A DNA stretch of 64,000 nt, taken from contig CAZIJU010000005.1 of assembly GCA_964539745.1 (NCBI GenBank), positions 13,214 to 77,213 of the forward strand, written 5' to 3'. A program made the translations under genes and the position numbers. How positions within the stretch are numbered: position 1 is the first letter of the stretch; the number at the start of each line of letters is the position of its first letter. This document shows, one piece after another, positions 25,569 to 34,410 of this stretch. The stretch comes from DSNY01 sp964539745. GTDB lineage: Bacteria; Pseudomonadota; Gammaproteobacteria; Burkholderiales; Burkholderiaceae_F. The notes under the pieces are model-generated. The model was given only the letters and a program-made list of their open reading frames with translations. It had not been told where the DNA came from and searched no databases.

Positions 25569-25880
25569 CTACACGGGCATGTTCATGATCTGCTCGTACG
25601 CCTGCACCAGCCGGTTGCGTACCTGCACCGCGGCGGAAAACGCGATCTGCGACTTGTTCATCGCGATCATCGTCTCCTCGAGACTGACCGCCGGGTTCTC
25701 GAGCTGGAACTGGCGCTGAAGTTCGGCCGAGGTCTGCTGGTTGCGGCTCACCGAGCGCAGCGCCGAGTCCAGCGACGCGACGAAGTCGAAGCCGCCCGCC
25801 TGCGGCATGACCGTCGCGGCCGGCGCCTTCATGGCCGCGACGGCCTGCGCGGTCTGAGAATTGATCGACTTGATTTCCAT
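25569..25880 (-). CDS. fliE: Flagellar basal-body protein FliE
   Basis: FliE links the MS ring to the rod. Seen: 103 residues; MEIKSINSQTAQAVAAMKAP; the central FVASLDSALRSVSRNQQTSA; the conserved C-terminal SLEETMIAMNKSQIAFSAAV and RNRLVQAYEQIMNMPV. The ATG at 25880 is chosen because the family begins near here; upstream in-frame codons are basic and unlike FliE. It is transcribed away from fliF across a 257-base gap, the usual divergent arrangement. Confidence 0.97.
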   Translation of the reverse strand: MEIKSINSQTAQAVAAMKAPAATVMPQAGGFDFVASLDSALRSVSRNQQTSAELQRQFQLENPAVSLEETMIAMNKSQIAFSAAVQVRNRLVQAYEQIMNMPV

Positions 25881-26137
25881 CGTTCCCGCACCCCGTGATC
25901 CGGTTTGCCCGTGTTTGGCGCCGACCTTAACGCGAGCGCGCACTTCGATTTCGTTCGAATTCCGCCCGAATGCGGCGGCAATTGGGCGTGTCCGCGCGTG
26001 TAGGAAGTTGTCCGACGCGGTCTTCGAAGCATCACCGAATTCCTCGGCTTATCCGTTGTTCCGCACCCTAAAGTCGCCCGAATAATCGCAGGCTAGGCGG
26101 TCGCCACGAGCGGCCTCACGCGAAGACAAAGAAGGCG

Positions 26138-27772
26138 ATGGACAACACGGCACGGGTACCGGGCACGGGGCTGACGGCGGGGGGCTTCGCGCGCGTATCG
26201 GCGCGCACCAAGGGGATGCTGGCGTTGGGCGCGGCCGCGTTGGCGGCGGTCGTTGCGAGCGTGTGGCTGTGGAGCGCGAGCCCGAGCTATCGGGTGCTCT
26301 TCACGAACCTGTCGGACCGCGACGGCGGCGCGATCATTGCGCAGCTCGCGCAAATGAACATCCCGTTCCGCAACGCCGACGGCGGAACGATCATGGTGCC
26401 CGCCGAGCGCGTGCACGAGGCGCGGCTGAAGCTCGCTTCGCAAGGACTGCCGAAGGGCTCGATCGTCGGCTTCGAGATCATGGAGACGCAGAAGTTCGGC
26501 GTCACCCAGTTCCAGGAGCAGGTCAACTACCAGCGCGGACTCGAAGGCGAACTGGCGCGGTCGATCCAGACGCTCGCGCCGGTGGCCAGTGCGCGCGTGC
26601 ATCTGGCGCTGCCGAAGCAGTCGGGGTTCCTGCGCGACAAGCAGCCGCCGACCGCGTCGGTGCTGCTGCAGCTTCACCCGGGCAAGGCGCTGGACCGGCA
26701 GCAGATCGCCGGCATCGTGCACCTGGTCTCGTCCAGCGTGCCGGAGCTGGCACCGAAAAACGTGTCGGTCGTCGACCAGCACGGAAATCTGCTCGCCAGC
26801 GAGCGCGGCGGCACCGCCGGGATGGATGCCGCGCAGCTCGACTACGTGGCGCAGATCGAAGCGAACACGATCAAGCGCATCGAGGACATCCTCGAGCCGA
26901 TCGTCGGTCGCGGCAACGTGCGCGCGCAGGTGACGGCCGACGTGGACTTCTCGCAGGTCGAGAGCATGGCCGAAACGTACAAGCCGAACCAGGCGGCCGA
27001 TGCGGCGACCGTGCGCAGCCAGTCGACGATCGAAAGCTCGCAGCCGGGACCGGCCGCCGCGGGCGGCGTGCCGGGCGCGCTGTCGAACCAGCCGCCGGTG
27101 CCGCCGACCGCGCCGATCAACGGTGCCGCCGCACCGCTGAACCCGAACGCCGCCGCTGCGGCCGCGGGCAACAGTACGCGGCGCGAAGCGGTGACCAATT
27201 TCGAGGTCGACAAGAACGTCCGCCACACGAAGACCGGTAGCGGGCAGATCCGCAGGCTCACGGCGGCGGTGGTGGTCAACTACCGGATGGCGCCCGCGGC
27301 CGCGGGCGGCGCGGCCAAGCCCACGCCGCTGTCCGAGAAGGAGATGCAGAACGTTCAGGCGCTCGTGCGCGAGGCGATGGGCTTCAACGCGCAGCGCGGC
27401 GATTCGCTGAACGTCGTCAACGCGCCGTTCACGCAACCCGAGGCCGGCGCGCCACCCGAGGCGCCGCCGTTCTGGAAGCACCCGGACGCGATCGCGCTGG
27501 CGAAGGAGACCGGCAAGGCGCTGCTGTTCCTGGTGCTGGCGATGCTCGTCGTCTTCGGCGTCGTCCGGCCCGCGCTGCGCGCCTTTGCCGCCGCCGCGCT
27601 GAAGCAGGCCGCTGCGGAAGCCCCGCCGCAGCCCGCGCAGCTCGCGATGAGCGCACCGGCGGGCGAAACGAGCGTCTCGCCGCTCGATCAGGTGCGCCAG
27701 CTCGCCAAGAACGATCCGGCGACGGTGGCCAACGTCGTCAAGGCGTGGGTCGGCGCCGAGGGGAAGGCGTGA
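26138..27772 (+). CDS. fliF: Flagellar MS-ring protein FliF
   Basis: FliF builds the MS ring in the inner membrane. Seen: 544 residues; first membrane helix around residues 27-46 (LALGAAALAAVVASVWLW); ring-building motifs YRVLFTNLSDRDGGAIIAQL and VQFQEQ-like FGVTQFQEQVNYQRGLEGEL; a Pro/Ala-rich loop at residues 290-350; second membrane helix near 460-480 (ALLFLVLAMLVVFGVVRPAL); and the FliG-binding tail LDQVRQLAKNDPATVANVVK. It starts the fliF-fliR series. GAAGG precedes the ATG closely. Confidence 0.98.
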   Translation: MDNTARVPGTGLTAGGFARVSARTKGMLALGAAALAAVVASVWLWSASPSYRVLFTNLSDRDGGAIIAQLAQMNIPFRNADGGTIMVPAERVHEARLKLASQGLPKGSIVGFEIMETQKFGVTQFQEQVNYQRGLEGELARSIQTLAPVASARVHLALPKQSGFLRDKQPPTASVLLQLHPGKALDRQQIAGIVHLVSSSVPELAPKNVSVVDQHGNLLASERGGTAGMDAAQLDYVAQIEANTIKRIEDILEPIVGRGNVRAQVTADVDFSQVESMAETYKPNQAADAATVRSQSTIESSQPGPAAAGGVPGALSNQPPVPPTAPINGAAAPLNPNAAAAAAGNSTRREAVTNFEVDKNVRHTKTGSGQIRRLTAAVVVNYRMAPAAAGGAAKPTPLSEKEMQNVQALVREAMGFNAQRGDSLNVVNAPFTQPEAGAPPEAPPFWKHPDAIALAKETGKALLFLVLAMLVVFGVVRPALRAFAAAALKQAAAEAPPQPAQLAMSAPAGETSVSPLDQVRQLAKNDPATVANVVKAWVGAEGKA

Positions 27773-27800
27773 TGCGCGATCCGCGATCCGGGCGCTGACC

Positions 27801-28796
27801 ATGGACGACGCCGGACTCGAACAGGCCGCCATCCTGCTGATGACCGTCGGCGAGGAGCAGGCCGCCGAGGTCTTCAAGTACCTTTCGCCGAAGGAGGTGC
27901 AGAAGCTCGGCGAGACGATGGCGCGGCTGAAGACCGTGCCGCGCGAGCGCGTCGAGGAGGTCGTCCGCAACTTCAACAAGGCCAAGGACGAGCAGTACTC
28001 GCTCGTCGGCGACAACGACGCGTATATCCGCCAGGTGCTCACGCGCGCGCTCGGCGAGGACAAGGCGGGCATGCTGCTCGACCGCATCCTGCAGGGACGC
28101 GACGTCTCGGGCATCGAGAGCCTGAAGTGGATGGACCCGGGGTCGATCGCCGAACTGCTGAAGAACGAGCACCCGCAGATCGTCGCGTCGATCCTCGTGC
28201 ACCTGGAGCGCGATCACGCCTCCGAGGTGCTGAAAAACCTGCCCGAGCGCATGCGCAACGACGTGCTGCTGCGCATTGCCACGCTCGACGGCATCCAGCC
28301 GCAGGCGCTGCAGGAACTGAACGAAGTGCTGTCGAAGGTGCTTGCCGGCGGCGAGAAGCTGAGGAAGGCCACGCTCGGCGGAACCAAGGCGACCGCCGAG
28401 ATCCTCAACTTCCTCGGCAGCCAGCTCGAAACCGCCGCGGTCGAAGCGATCCGCGAGCACGACCCCGACCTCGCGCAGAAGATCCTCGACCAGATGTTCG
28501 TGTTCGACAATCTGTTGGATCTGGACGACCGCGCGATCCAGCTCCTGCTGCGCGAGGTGCAGAGCGAGTCGCTGATCATCGCGCTCAAAGGCGCCGACCC
28601 GGCGCTGCGCGAGAAGATCTTCAAGAACATGTCGAACCGCGCCGCCGAGATGCTGCGCGAGGATCTCGAGGCCAAGGGCCCCGTGCGGCTGTCCGAGGTC
28701 GAGGCCGAGCAGCGCGAGATCCTGAAGATCGTGCGCCGGCTCGCCGACGAAGGGCAGATCCAGCTGGGCAGCGGCGGGGACGATCAGTATGTGTGA
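27801..28796 (+). CDS. fliG: Flagellar motor switch protein FliG
   Basis: FliG is the rotor protein on which the stator acts. Seen: 331 residues; N-terminal GLEQAAILLMTVGEEQAAEV (FliF contact); the EHPQ motif in LLKNEHPQIVASILVHLERD; a C-terminal torque domain with FDNLLDLDDRAIQLLLREVQ and the following charged helix LKGADPALREKIFKNMS. It is 28 bases after fliF. A GGATTCAG inverted-repeat element separates it from fliH. Confidence 0.98.
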   Translation: MDDAGLEQAAILLMTVGEEQAAEVFKYLSPKEVQKLGETMARLKTVPRERVEEVVRNFNKAKDEQYSLVGDNDAYIRQVLTRALGEDKAGMLLDRILQGRDVSGIESLKWMDPGSIAELLKNEHPQIVASILVHLERDHASEVLKNLPERMRNDVLLRIATLDGIQPQALQELNEVLSKVLAGGEKLRKATLGGTKATAEILNFLGSQLETAAVEAIREHDPDLAQKILDQMFVFDNLLDLDDRAIQLLLREVQSESLIIALKGADPALREKIFKNMSNRAAEMLREDLEAKGPVRLSEVEAEQREILKIVRRLADEGQIQLGSGGDDQYV

Positions 28797-28802
28797 CGGC
28801 TG

Positions 28803-28889
28803 GATCCAGGATTCAGTCGATCGCCCCACGCGCAACCGCATCACTGGCACAAACCGCTAAATCCTCGATCCTGAATCCTCGATCCTCAC
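28803..28889. repeat. GGATTCAG inverted-repeat element, fliG/fliH junction
   Basis: Left arm GGATCCAGGATTCAG (about 28802-28816), right arm AATCCTCGATCCTGAATCCT (about 28860-28879) with a further GATCC repeat to 28885. It fills the fliG-fliH gap and ends directly before the fliH ATG, which therefore has no ordinary ribosome site. Confidence 0.65.
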
Positions 28890-28890
28890 C

Positions 28891-29658
28891 ATGGGCGCCC
28901 CCGAAAAGTCGTTCGGCCGTTTCATACCCAAGGAGCACGTCGGCGACGTCTCGAGCTGGGAGTTCCAGCCCTTGGGCGGCGCGGCCAAGTCACCGCTGCG
29001 CGGCAACGGCGCTGCTGGCGCCGCGCCCACCGGGACGATGAACGAACGCGAGCGGCGCGCGTTCGAGCGCGGCCGCCAGCAGGGCTTCCACGAAGGCCAG
29101 CAGGAAGCGCAGCGGCAGAAGGCGCAGCACGCGCGCCAGCTCGAACGCGTGCTGAACGAGCTGCGCGGGCGTTTCGCCGAGCTGGAATCGGCCGCGGCCG
29201 ACGCCGTGCTCGATCTTGCGATCGAGATCGCGCGCCAGGTCGTGCGCCGCGAGATCGACATCCAGCGCGACGCGGTGCTGCCGGTCGTGCGCGAGGCGGT
29301 CACCGCGATCATCGACGAGCAGACGCATCCGCGCGTGCATCTGCACCCCGACGACCTGTGGTTGATCCAGGCCGATCTGGATACCGACGGACTGTACCAG
29401 GGCTGCCGCTTCGTTCCGGACCCAACGGTCGCGCGCGGCGGTTGCCGCGTCGAGACCGCGCAGAGCGAGGTCGACGCTACGCTCGCGACCCGCTGGCGGC
29501 GCGCGCTCGGTGCGCTCGGCATCGACGCCGACGAACTGCCGCCCATTGAAGGCACCGATCAGGATTCAGGATCGAGGATTCGGGACTTCGCTGACCTCGA
29601 TCGTGATGGCACCGTCCCTGAATCGCTGACTCCGATTGAGAATTGCGCACGCTCGTGA
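28891..29658 (+). CDS. fliH: Flagellar export ATPase regulator FliH, with repeat-encoded C-terminal tail
   Basis: FliH tethers and restrains the FliI ATPase. Seen: 255 residues; N-terminal FGRFIPKEHVGDVSSWEFQP; Gln/Arg-rich coiled coil at residues 50-110 (ERGRQQGFHEGQQEAQRQKA); the core LDLAIEIARQVVRREIDIQR; C-terminal HPDDLWLIQADLD and GGCRVETAQSEVDATLATRW. After about residue 225 the sequence is read from the GGATTCAG repeat (DQDSGSRIRDF), and the TGA stop lies in the terminal repeat of the element at 29635. About 30 residues are therefore foreign. There is no clear ribosome site. Confidence 0.95.
   Translation: MGAPEKSFGRFIPKEHVGDVSSWEFQPLGGAAKSPLRGNGAAGAAPTGTMNERERRAFERGRQQGFHEGQQEAQRQKAQHARQLERVLNELRGRFAELESAAADAVLDLAIEIARQVVRREIDIQRDAVLPVVREAVTAIIDEQTHPRVHLHPDDLWLIQADLDTDGLYQGCRFVPDPTVARGGCRVETAQSEVDATLATRWRRALGALGIDADELPPIEGTDQDSGSRIRDFADLDRDGTVPESLTPIENCARS
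29566..29634. repeat. GGATTCAG half-element inside the fliH 3' end
   Basis: CAGGATTCAGGATCGAGGATT at about 29569-29580 (arm) with a weaker inverse CCCTGAATCGCTGACTCC near 29616-29633. It is read as the fliH tail. The other outer arm (GAACCCGGAGTCC, about 30328-30340) lies after the large element, so the large element appears nested inside this pair. Confidence 0.5.
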
Positions 29659-30320
29659 CACCGCGAACCCCGCAAGTACGTTGCGCCCGTGCAGGCACCG
29701 GTTCCGTCACCCCGAGCAGCGCGAGGGATCCCGGCGTTGCCAGAGGCGAGAATCCCCGCCCTGGGCTCGGAATGACTCTCCATCGTCATCCCGAGCAGCG
29801 CGAGGGATCCCGGCGTTGCCAGAGCCGAGAATCCCCGCCCTGGGCTTGGAATGACTCCCCATCGTCATCCCGAGCGATCGCGAGGGATCTGCGCGCTGCA
29901 CGGTGCCGAGATTCCTCGCCTTCGGCTCGGAATGACAACAGCGACGTTGCGGCTCGGAATGACAAGAGCGGCGTTGCGGCTCGGAACGAGACAGTGGGGG
30001 CGTTGAGCTGCGGAAAGACGAAGCCAAACCGGGCTGCGATGACGCTGATTTGTCATCCCGAGCGGACGCGAGGGATCTCGGCGCTGCGCGGTGCCGAGAT
30101 TCCTCGCCTTGGGCTCGGAATGACTCCCCATCGTCATCCCGAGCAAACGCGAGGGATCTCGGCGTTGCGAGCGGTGCAGATTCCTCGCCTTCGGCTCGGA
30201 ATGACAAAAGCGGCGATACGGCTCGGAATGACAGGAGCAGCGCTGCGGCTCGGGATGACGAAGGCGACGAATGCGAGCGCCAGGCGGTCGGTCGCGTCGC
30301 GGAGATTTGTAATGCTCGAC
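29635..30320 (+). mobile_element. Composite palindromic element, copy 1 (A-to-B orientation), fliH/fliI junction
   Basis: End A (29635-29664, ATTGAGAATTGCGCAC then CGTGACACCGC) and inverted end B (30320 back to about 30291) form imperfect terminal inverted repeats of about 30 bases, consensus TTACGNANNNNCGTGACAC. Between them lie about ten GTCATYCCGAGC...GAGGRATC hairpin units in both directions. It holds no transposase and no convincing gene, so it behaves like a MITE. Its end supplies the fliH stop. Copies: 37175 (inverted) and 47748. With neighbouring repeats it explains the whole 690-base gap. Confidence 0.75.
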
Positions 30321-30348
30321 AAGTGCTGAACCCGGAGTCCTTCCTCTG

Positions 30349-31767
30349 ATGCCCGATCCGCAATCCGAGCAAGCGCCCTTCCTCCGCTTCCTCGCGCAGT
30401 CGCGCGCGATCGCGGCTTCGACGAGCCCGATCGAGGTACGCGGGCGGCTTACGCGGGTGGCGGGTCTCGTGATGGAAGCGGTCGGACTGAGGCTGCCGGT
30501 CGGCGCGCAGGTGATCGTGCGGCAGGACGCGTCGCTTGCCGTCGATGCGGAAGTCGTCGGCTTCAACGGCGAGCGGCTGTTCCTGATGCCGGCGACCGAT
30601 CCGTACGGGCTACGGCCGGGCGCGATGGTCGTGCCGCACGAACCCTCGGCCGCGCGCCCGCAGCTTTACCGAAACAACCACCCGCGCCGGCGCGCCGAGG
30701 ACCGCACGCGGTATCTGCCGATGGGCGAGGCGCTGCTCGGCCGTGTGGTCGATCCGAACGGGCGCCCGCTGGACAGGCTCGGCGCGCTCGAAGGCGCCGA
30801 GCTGCAGCCGCTGGCGCGCCGGCCGATCAACGCGATGGAGCGCGAGCCGGTGCGCGAGCCGCTGGATGTCGGCGTGCGCGCGATCAACGCGCTGGCCACC
30901 GTCGGTCGGGGGCAGCGCATGGGGCTGTTCGCCGGTTCGGGCGTGGGCAAAAGCGTGCTGCTGGGCATGATGGCCAAGTACACCAGTGCCGACGTGACCG
31001 TCGTCGGGCTGATCGGCGAACGCGGCCGCGAGGTCAAGGAGTTCATCGAGGACATCCTCGGCCCGCAGGGCTTGCGCCGCGCGGTCGTCGTCGCCGCGCC
31101 CGCGGACACGCCGCCGCTGCTGCGCATGCAGGGCGCCGCGTACGCGACCGCGATCGCCGAGCACTACCGCGACCGCGGCAAGCAGGTGCTGCTGCTGCTC
31201 GATTCGCTGACGCGCTACGCGATGGCCGCGCGCGAGATCGCGCTGGCGATCGGCGAGCCGCCCGCGACCAAAGGGTATCCGCCGTCGGTGTTCGCCAAGC
31301 TGCCGCAACTGGTCGAACGCGCAGGCAACGCGGCCGCGGGCTGCGGCTCGATCACCGCCTTCTACACGGTGCTCACCGAAGGCGACGACCCGCAGGACCC
31401 GGTCGCGGATTCGGCGCGCGCGATCCTCGACGGACACATCGTGCTCTCGCGGCAGCTCGCCGATGCCGGGCACTACCCTGCGATCGACGTCGAAGCGTCG
31501 ATCTCGCGCGTGATGACCTCGATCGTCGGCCCCGATCAAATCGAACTGGCGCGCCGCTTCAAGGCCCTTTATTCGCGCTTCGCGCGCAACCGCGACTTGC
31601 TATCGGTAGGGGCCTACGTCCCCGGCAGCGACCGGGTGCTCGACGCGGCGATCGCGGCCTGGCCGCGGATGGAGGCGTTCCTGCAGCAATCGATGAACGA
31701 GGCCTCGTCGCTCGCCGAAGCGCACGGCCGTCTGGCCGCGTTGCTCAGCACCGTGGATGTGTCGTGA
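30349..31767 (+). CDS. fliI: Flagellar export ATPase FliI
   Basis: FliI is the ATPase of the flagellar export apparatus, related to F1 beta. Seen: 472 residues; Walker A GLFAGSGVGKSVLLG near residues 193-207; catalytic Glu in GLIGERGREVKEFI; Walker B VLLLLDSLTRYAMAAREIAL near 278-297; AIDGHIVLSR-type AILDGHIVLSRQLADAGHYP. The ATG at 30349 is 28 bases after the composite element; GGAG lies about 12 bases upstream. It is followed by fliJ after 152 bases. Confidence 0.98.
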   Translation: MPDPQSEQAPFLRFLAQSRAIAASTSPIEVRGRLTRVAGLVMEAVGLRLPVGAQVIVRQDASLAVDAEVVGFNGERLFLMPATDPYGLRPGAMVVPHEPSAARPQLYRNNHPRRRAEDRTRYLPMGEALLGRVVDPNGRPLDRLGALEGAELQPLARRPINAMEREPVREPLDVGVRAINALATVGRGQRMGLFAGSGVGKSVLLGMMAKYTSADVTVVGLIGERGREVKEFIEDILGPQGLRRAVVVAAPADTPPLLRMQGAAYATAIAEHYRDRGKQVLLLLDSLTRYAMAAREIALAIGEPPATKGYPPSVFAKLPQLVERAGNAAAGCGSITAFYTVLTEGDDPQDPVADSARAILDGHIVLSRQLADAGHYPAIDVEASISRVMTSIVGPDQIELARRFKALYSRFARNRDLLSVGAYVPGSDRVLDAAIAAWPRMEAFLQQSMNEASSLAEAHGRLAALLSTVDVS

Positions 31768-31919
31768 CGCCGGTCTTTCAGACCCCAACCCGCGCCGCTG
31801 CGCGATGCGCCGCCGCGAGCGGCATCGGGACGCTTTTCCCGCGCGGATCGATCCGCGCCGCCCGCCGGGCGCGTCGGCAACCGGCGGTGCGCGCCGATCG
31901 CCATCCGAATTGAGCCGAC

Positions 31920-32372
31920 ATGGACACCGCCAACCTCGCCATGCTGATCGAATTGGCCGTGACGTCGCGCGACTCGGCGGCGGCGCGTCGCGCGCAGGCG
32001 GCGGCGAGCCTCGCTCAGGCGCGGTCGCAACTGGACGTTCTGCGCGGCTACGCGCGCGACTACGAGCGGCGGGCGCAGACGACGCTCACGCAGGGTGTCG
32101 ACATGGCCGCGCAGAACAATCTGCGCGCTTTCACGGCGAAGCTGCAACAGGCGATCGAGGCGCAGCAGCTCGAGGTCGAGCGGCGCGCGGCAGCGCTCGC
32201 CGCGGCCGACGAAGCGCTGCAACGGATGCAGCGGCGCGTGAAAAGCATGCAGGCGCTCGCCGAGCGGCGGCTTGCCGACGCGCGCCAGACGCTCGCCCGG
32301 CGCGAGCAGAAAACGCAGGACGAGCTTGCGCAATCGGGACGCGCAAGGCCGCTCGCTCCGTCCGAATGGTGA
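31920..32372 (+). CDS. fliJ: Flagellar export protein FliJ
   Basis: FliJ is the coiled-coil stalk that enters the FliI ring and contacts FlhA. Seen: 150 residues, almost wholly helical; MLIELAVTSRDSAAARRAQA, then a middle turn TLTQGVDMAAQNNLRAFTAK, then a second long helix rich in Ala, Glu, Gln and Arg to QKTQDELAQ. The length and two-helix layout fit the family. It lies between fliI and fliK as usual and 13 bases before fliK. Confidence 0.92.
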   Translation: MDTANLAMLIELAVTSRDSAAARRAQAAASLAQARSQLDVLRGYARDYERRAQTTLTQGVDMAAQNNLRAFTAKLQQAIEAQQLEVERRAAALAAADEALQRMQRRVKSMQALAERRLADARQTLARREQKTQDELAQSGRARPLAPSEW

Positions 32373-32385
32373 TCCGGGGACGCTG

Positions 32386-33567
32386 ATGAACGATCTGAAC
32401 CTCGCCGCGCTGCAGGCAGCGCGCCAGGCCAACACGAGCGGCTCGCGCGGTGCACCCGCGCGCGACGCCGACGATGCCGCCGCCGACTTCGACCGCGTGA
32501 TGGCGCGCGTCGCACGTCAGGACGCCGCCTCGGCGCAGGCTCGCGAAGCGTCGGCCAACGGCGATGCGCCGCGGTCCGACGGCGACCCGGCGCCGTCGCC
32601 GCAGGCTGCCGCAGCGGACGACGGCGACGCCGCCCACGCCGGCACCGCCGCGAACGCGAATGCCGCGATCCCCGTCGCTGCGCAGCTCGCGGCGATCGTC
32701 ATCACGAACGATCAGACTGCCGGCGCCACCGGACCGGACGACCGCGCGGCGGGCGTCGATTCGGCACCTGGCATCGAGCCTTTCGCCGCGTCCGCGCCGC
32801 AGGCACCGACGAACGGCCATCGGCAGCCGGCATCGAGCGTCGCGGATCCGACCGCTGAAAACGCGGCCGCGCATCCTGCGGAAGCGAAGGCGGCGCTGCC
32901 GCGCAACGCGGCGCGCGCTGCAGCGCCCGTCGGCGCACCTGCCGCCGTCGCGGACGCGGATCAGCCCAAAGCCGTCGAACCGACCGACGTTGCGCCCGAA
33001 CGTGTCGGCGAGCCGGTGCTGGCGCGCTTCGAGCCGACACCCGCGACCGCGCAGCCCGCATCGCGCGCCGAAAACTTCGGCGTACACGACCCCGTCGCGC
33101 CGGCCTTCGCGGCGCATGCGCCGCAGACGTATTCGATCGCGCACGCGAAGATCGCCACGCCGGTGCTGCATCCTGGCTTCGGCGACGATCTCGCCAACCG
33201 CGTCGTTTTCCTCGCCGGCCAGCGCGTGCAAAGCGCGGAGATCGCACTGACGCCCGCCGATCTCGGCCCGCTCGCGGTGACGATCGAACTGCGCGGCCAG
33301 GAGGCGCATCTGTTCTTCGGTGCCGCGCACGCAACGACGCGCGCCGCGATCGAGGATGCGCTGCCGCGACTGCGCGAGATGTTCGCCGGCAGCGGCCTGC
33401 AACTGGCGGATGCGCAGATCGGCGATCACGCCCGGCGCGATTTTGCGCGGCCGCAGCGCGGCCCGGCCGATCCGATGCGAACGATCGGCGCGGTGCAGAT
33501 CGCACCCGATCTGCTGCGTCCAGCGCGGCCCGCACGTCCGGACCGGCTGATCGACGTCATCGTCTGA
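32386..33567 (+). CDS. fliK: Flagellar hook-length control protein FliK
   Basis: FliK is exported as a ruler and triggers FlhB switching. Seen: 393 residues; a long Ala/Pro/Asp-rich N-terminal region (residues 20-250); a C-terminal domain with AEIALTPADLGPLAVTIELR, then AHLFFGAAHATTRAAIEDAL and RLREMFAGSGLQLADAQIG, which is the FliK_C core. The ATG at 32386 (MNDLNLAALQAAR) has GGGGA six bases upstream and follows fliJ by 13 bases. This is the canonical fliK by position; a second, shorter relative is at 13065. Confidence 0.93.
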   Translation: MNDLNLAALQAARQANTSGSRGAPARDADDAAADFDRVMARVARQDAASAQAREASANGDAPRSDGDPAPSPQAAAADDGDAAHAGTAANANAAIPVAAQLAAIVITNDQTAGATGPDDRAAGVDSAPGIEPFAASAPQAPTNGHRQPASSVADPTAENAAAHPAEAKAALPRNAARAAAPVGAPAAVADADQPKAVEPTDVAPERVGEPVLARFEPTPATAQPASRAENFGVHDPVAPAFAAHAPQTYSIAHAKIATPVLHPGFGDDLANRVVFLAGQRVQSAEIALTPADLGPLAVTIELRGQEAHLFFGAAHATTRAAIEDALPRLREMFAGSGLQLADAQIGDHARRDFARPQRGPADPMRTIGAVQIAPDLLRPARPARPDRLIDVIV

Positions 33568-33766
33568 TCGGAACGCGCTCGTTTTACGACGCGCAACATC
33601 GCGCCCGACGGGCCGCGGCGCCGGCAGCGACGATTTCGGCCGACGGGAACCTTGCCGCGGCCGCCGGGCGCGCGAAGCGCCGACGCGGGGACAGCCCGCA
33701 AGCGGCGATTCTCCATCGCAGGCGGGCGCCGCCGATTCTGGCCGCTTATCGCGGGATCGCGGCACC

Positions 33767-33794
33767 TCAAGCGCTCGAATAATCGTGCCGATAA
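33767..33794 (+). promoter_or_regulatory. Sigma-28-type promoter for fliL
   Basis: TCAAGCGC (33767-33774), 12 bases, then a perfect GCCGATAA (33787-33794). It lies 56 bases before the fliL ATG in the 282-base fliK-fliL gap and marks the start of a second transcription unit fliLMNOP. Confidence 0.75.
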
Positions 33795-33849
33795 CGTCGC
33801 CCGCTGCGGCGGTCGACGTGCGTGATGTGGTTTCGACACGGAGTGCACG

Positions 33850-34347
33850 ATGGCCGAAAAGGAAGCCAAGGTCGAGGAGGCCAAGGCACCGAAGAAAAGC
33901 AAGTCCAAGCTGCTGCTGATCGTCGGCGTCGGTGCCGCGCTCGCGGCCGTCGGCGGCGGTGCGGCGGCGTATCTGCTGATCGGCAAGAAGGACGCGGCAC
34001 ACGTCGCCGAGCAAAAAGTCCAGCCGAAGAAGACGCCGGTCTTCGTCGATCTGGAGTCCTTCACCGTCAACCTGCGCGACGACGACGACGACCGCTTCAT
34101 GCAGGTCAAGCTCGTCGCAGAGGTCAAGGACGCGGCCGCCGGCGAAGTGCTGAAGAACATGATGCCCGCGGTGCGCAGCGAGATCCTGCTGCTGCTCGGT
34201 TCGAAGAAGGCGGCCGATCTCGCGACGCGCGAGGGCAAGGAAAAGCTCGCGCAGGAGATCGTCGCCGCCGCGAACAAGGTCCTCGAGCGCACGCCCGCCG
34301 AAAAGGGCGTCGAGGCGGTGAACTTCACGCACCTGATCGTGCAATGA
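33850..34347 (+). CDS. fliL: Flagellar basal-body-associated protein FliL
   Basis: FliL sits in the inner membrane around the stator and supports torque. Seen: 165 residues; a Lys/Glu-rich cytoplasmic start; one membrane helix near residues 20-44 (LLLIVGVGAALAAVGGGAAA); a periplasmic domain with PVFVDLESFTVNLRDDDDDR, FMQVKLVAEVKD and VRSEILLLLGSKKAADLATR; and the end VNFTHLIVQ, typical for the family. GGAG lies eight bases before the ATG. It starts a unit behind the promoter at 33767 and precedes fliM by 63 bases. Confidence 0.97.
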   Translation: MAEKEAKVEEAKAPKKSKSKLLLIVGVGAALAAVGGGAAAYLLIGKKDAAHVAEQKVQPKKTPVFVDLESFTVNLRDDDDDRFMQVKLVAEVKDAAAGEVLKNMMPAVRSEILLLLGSKKAADLATREGKEKLAQEIVAAANKVLERTPAEKGVEAVNFTHLIVQ

Positions 34348-34410
34348 CCTATCGCGCGGCGCAGGGCGCGCCATGCGTGCCGCCGCGGCGGCAGGCGCAA
34401 CGGAACGACC

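Noticed and set aside
25900..26137. Sigma-28 promoter for fliF (CCTAAAGTCGCCCG near 26070)
   Set aside because: A TAAAGT is present but no GCCGATAA-like -10 lies at 11-12 bases; the CGAATAATCG that follows is too close.
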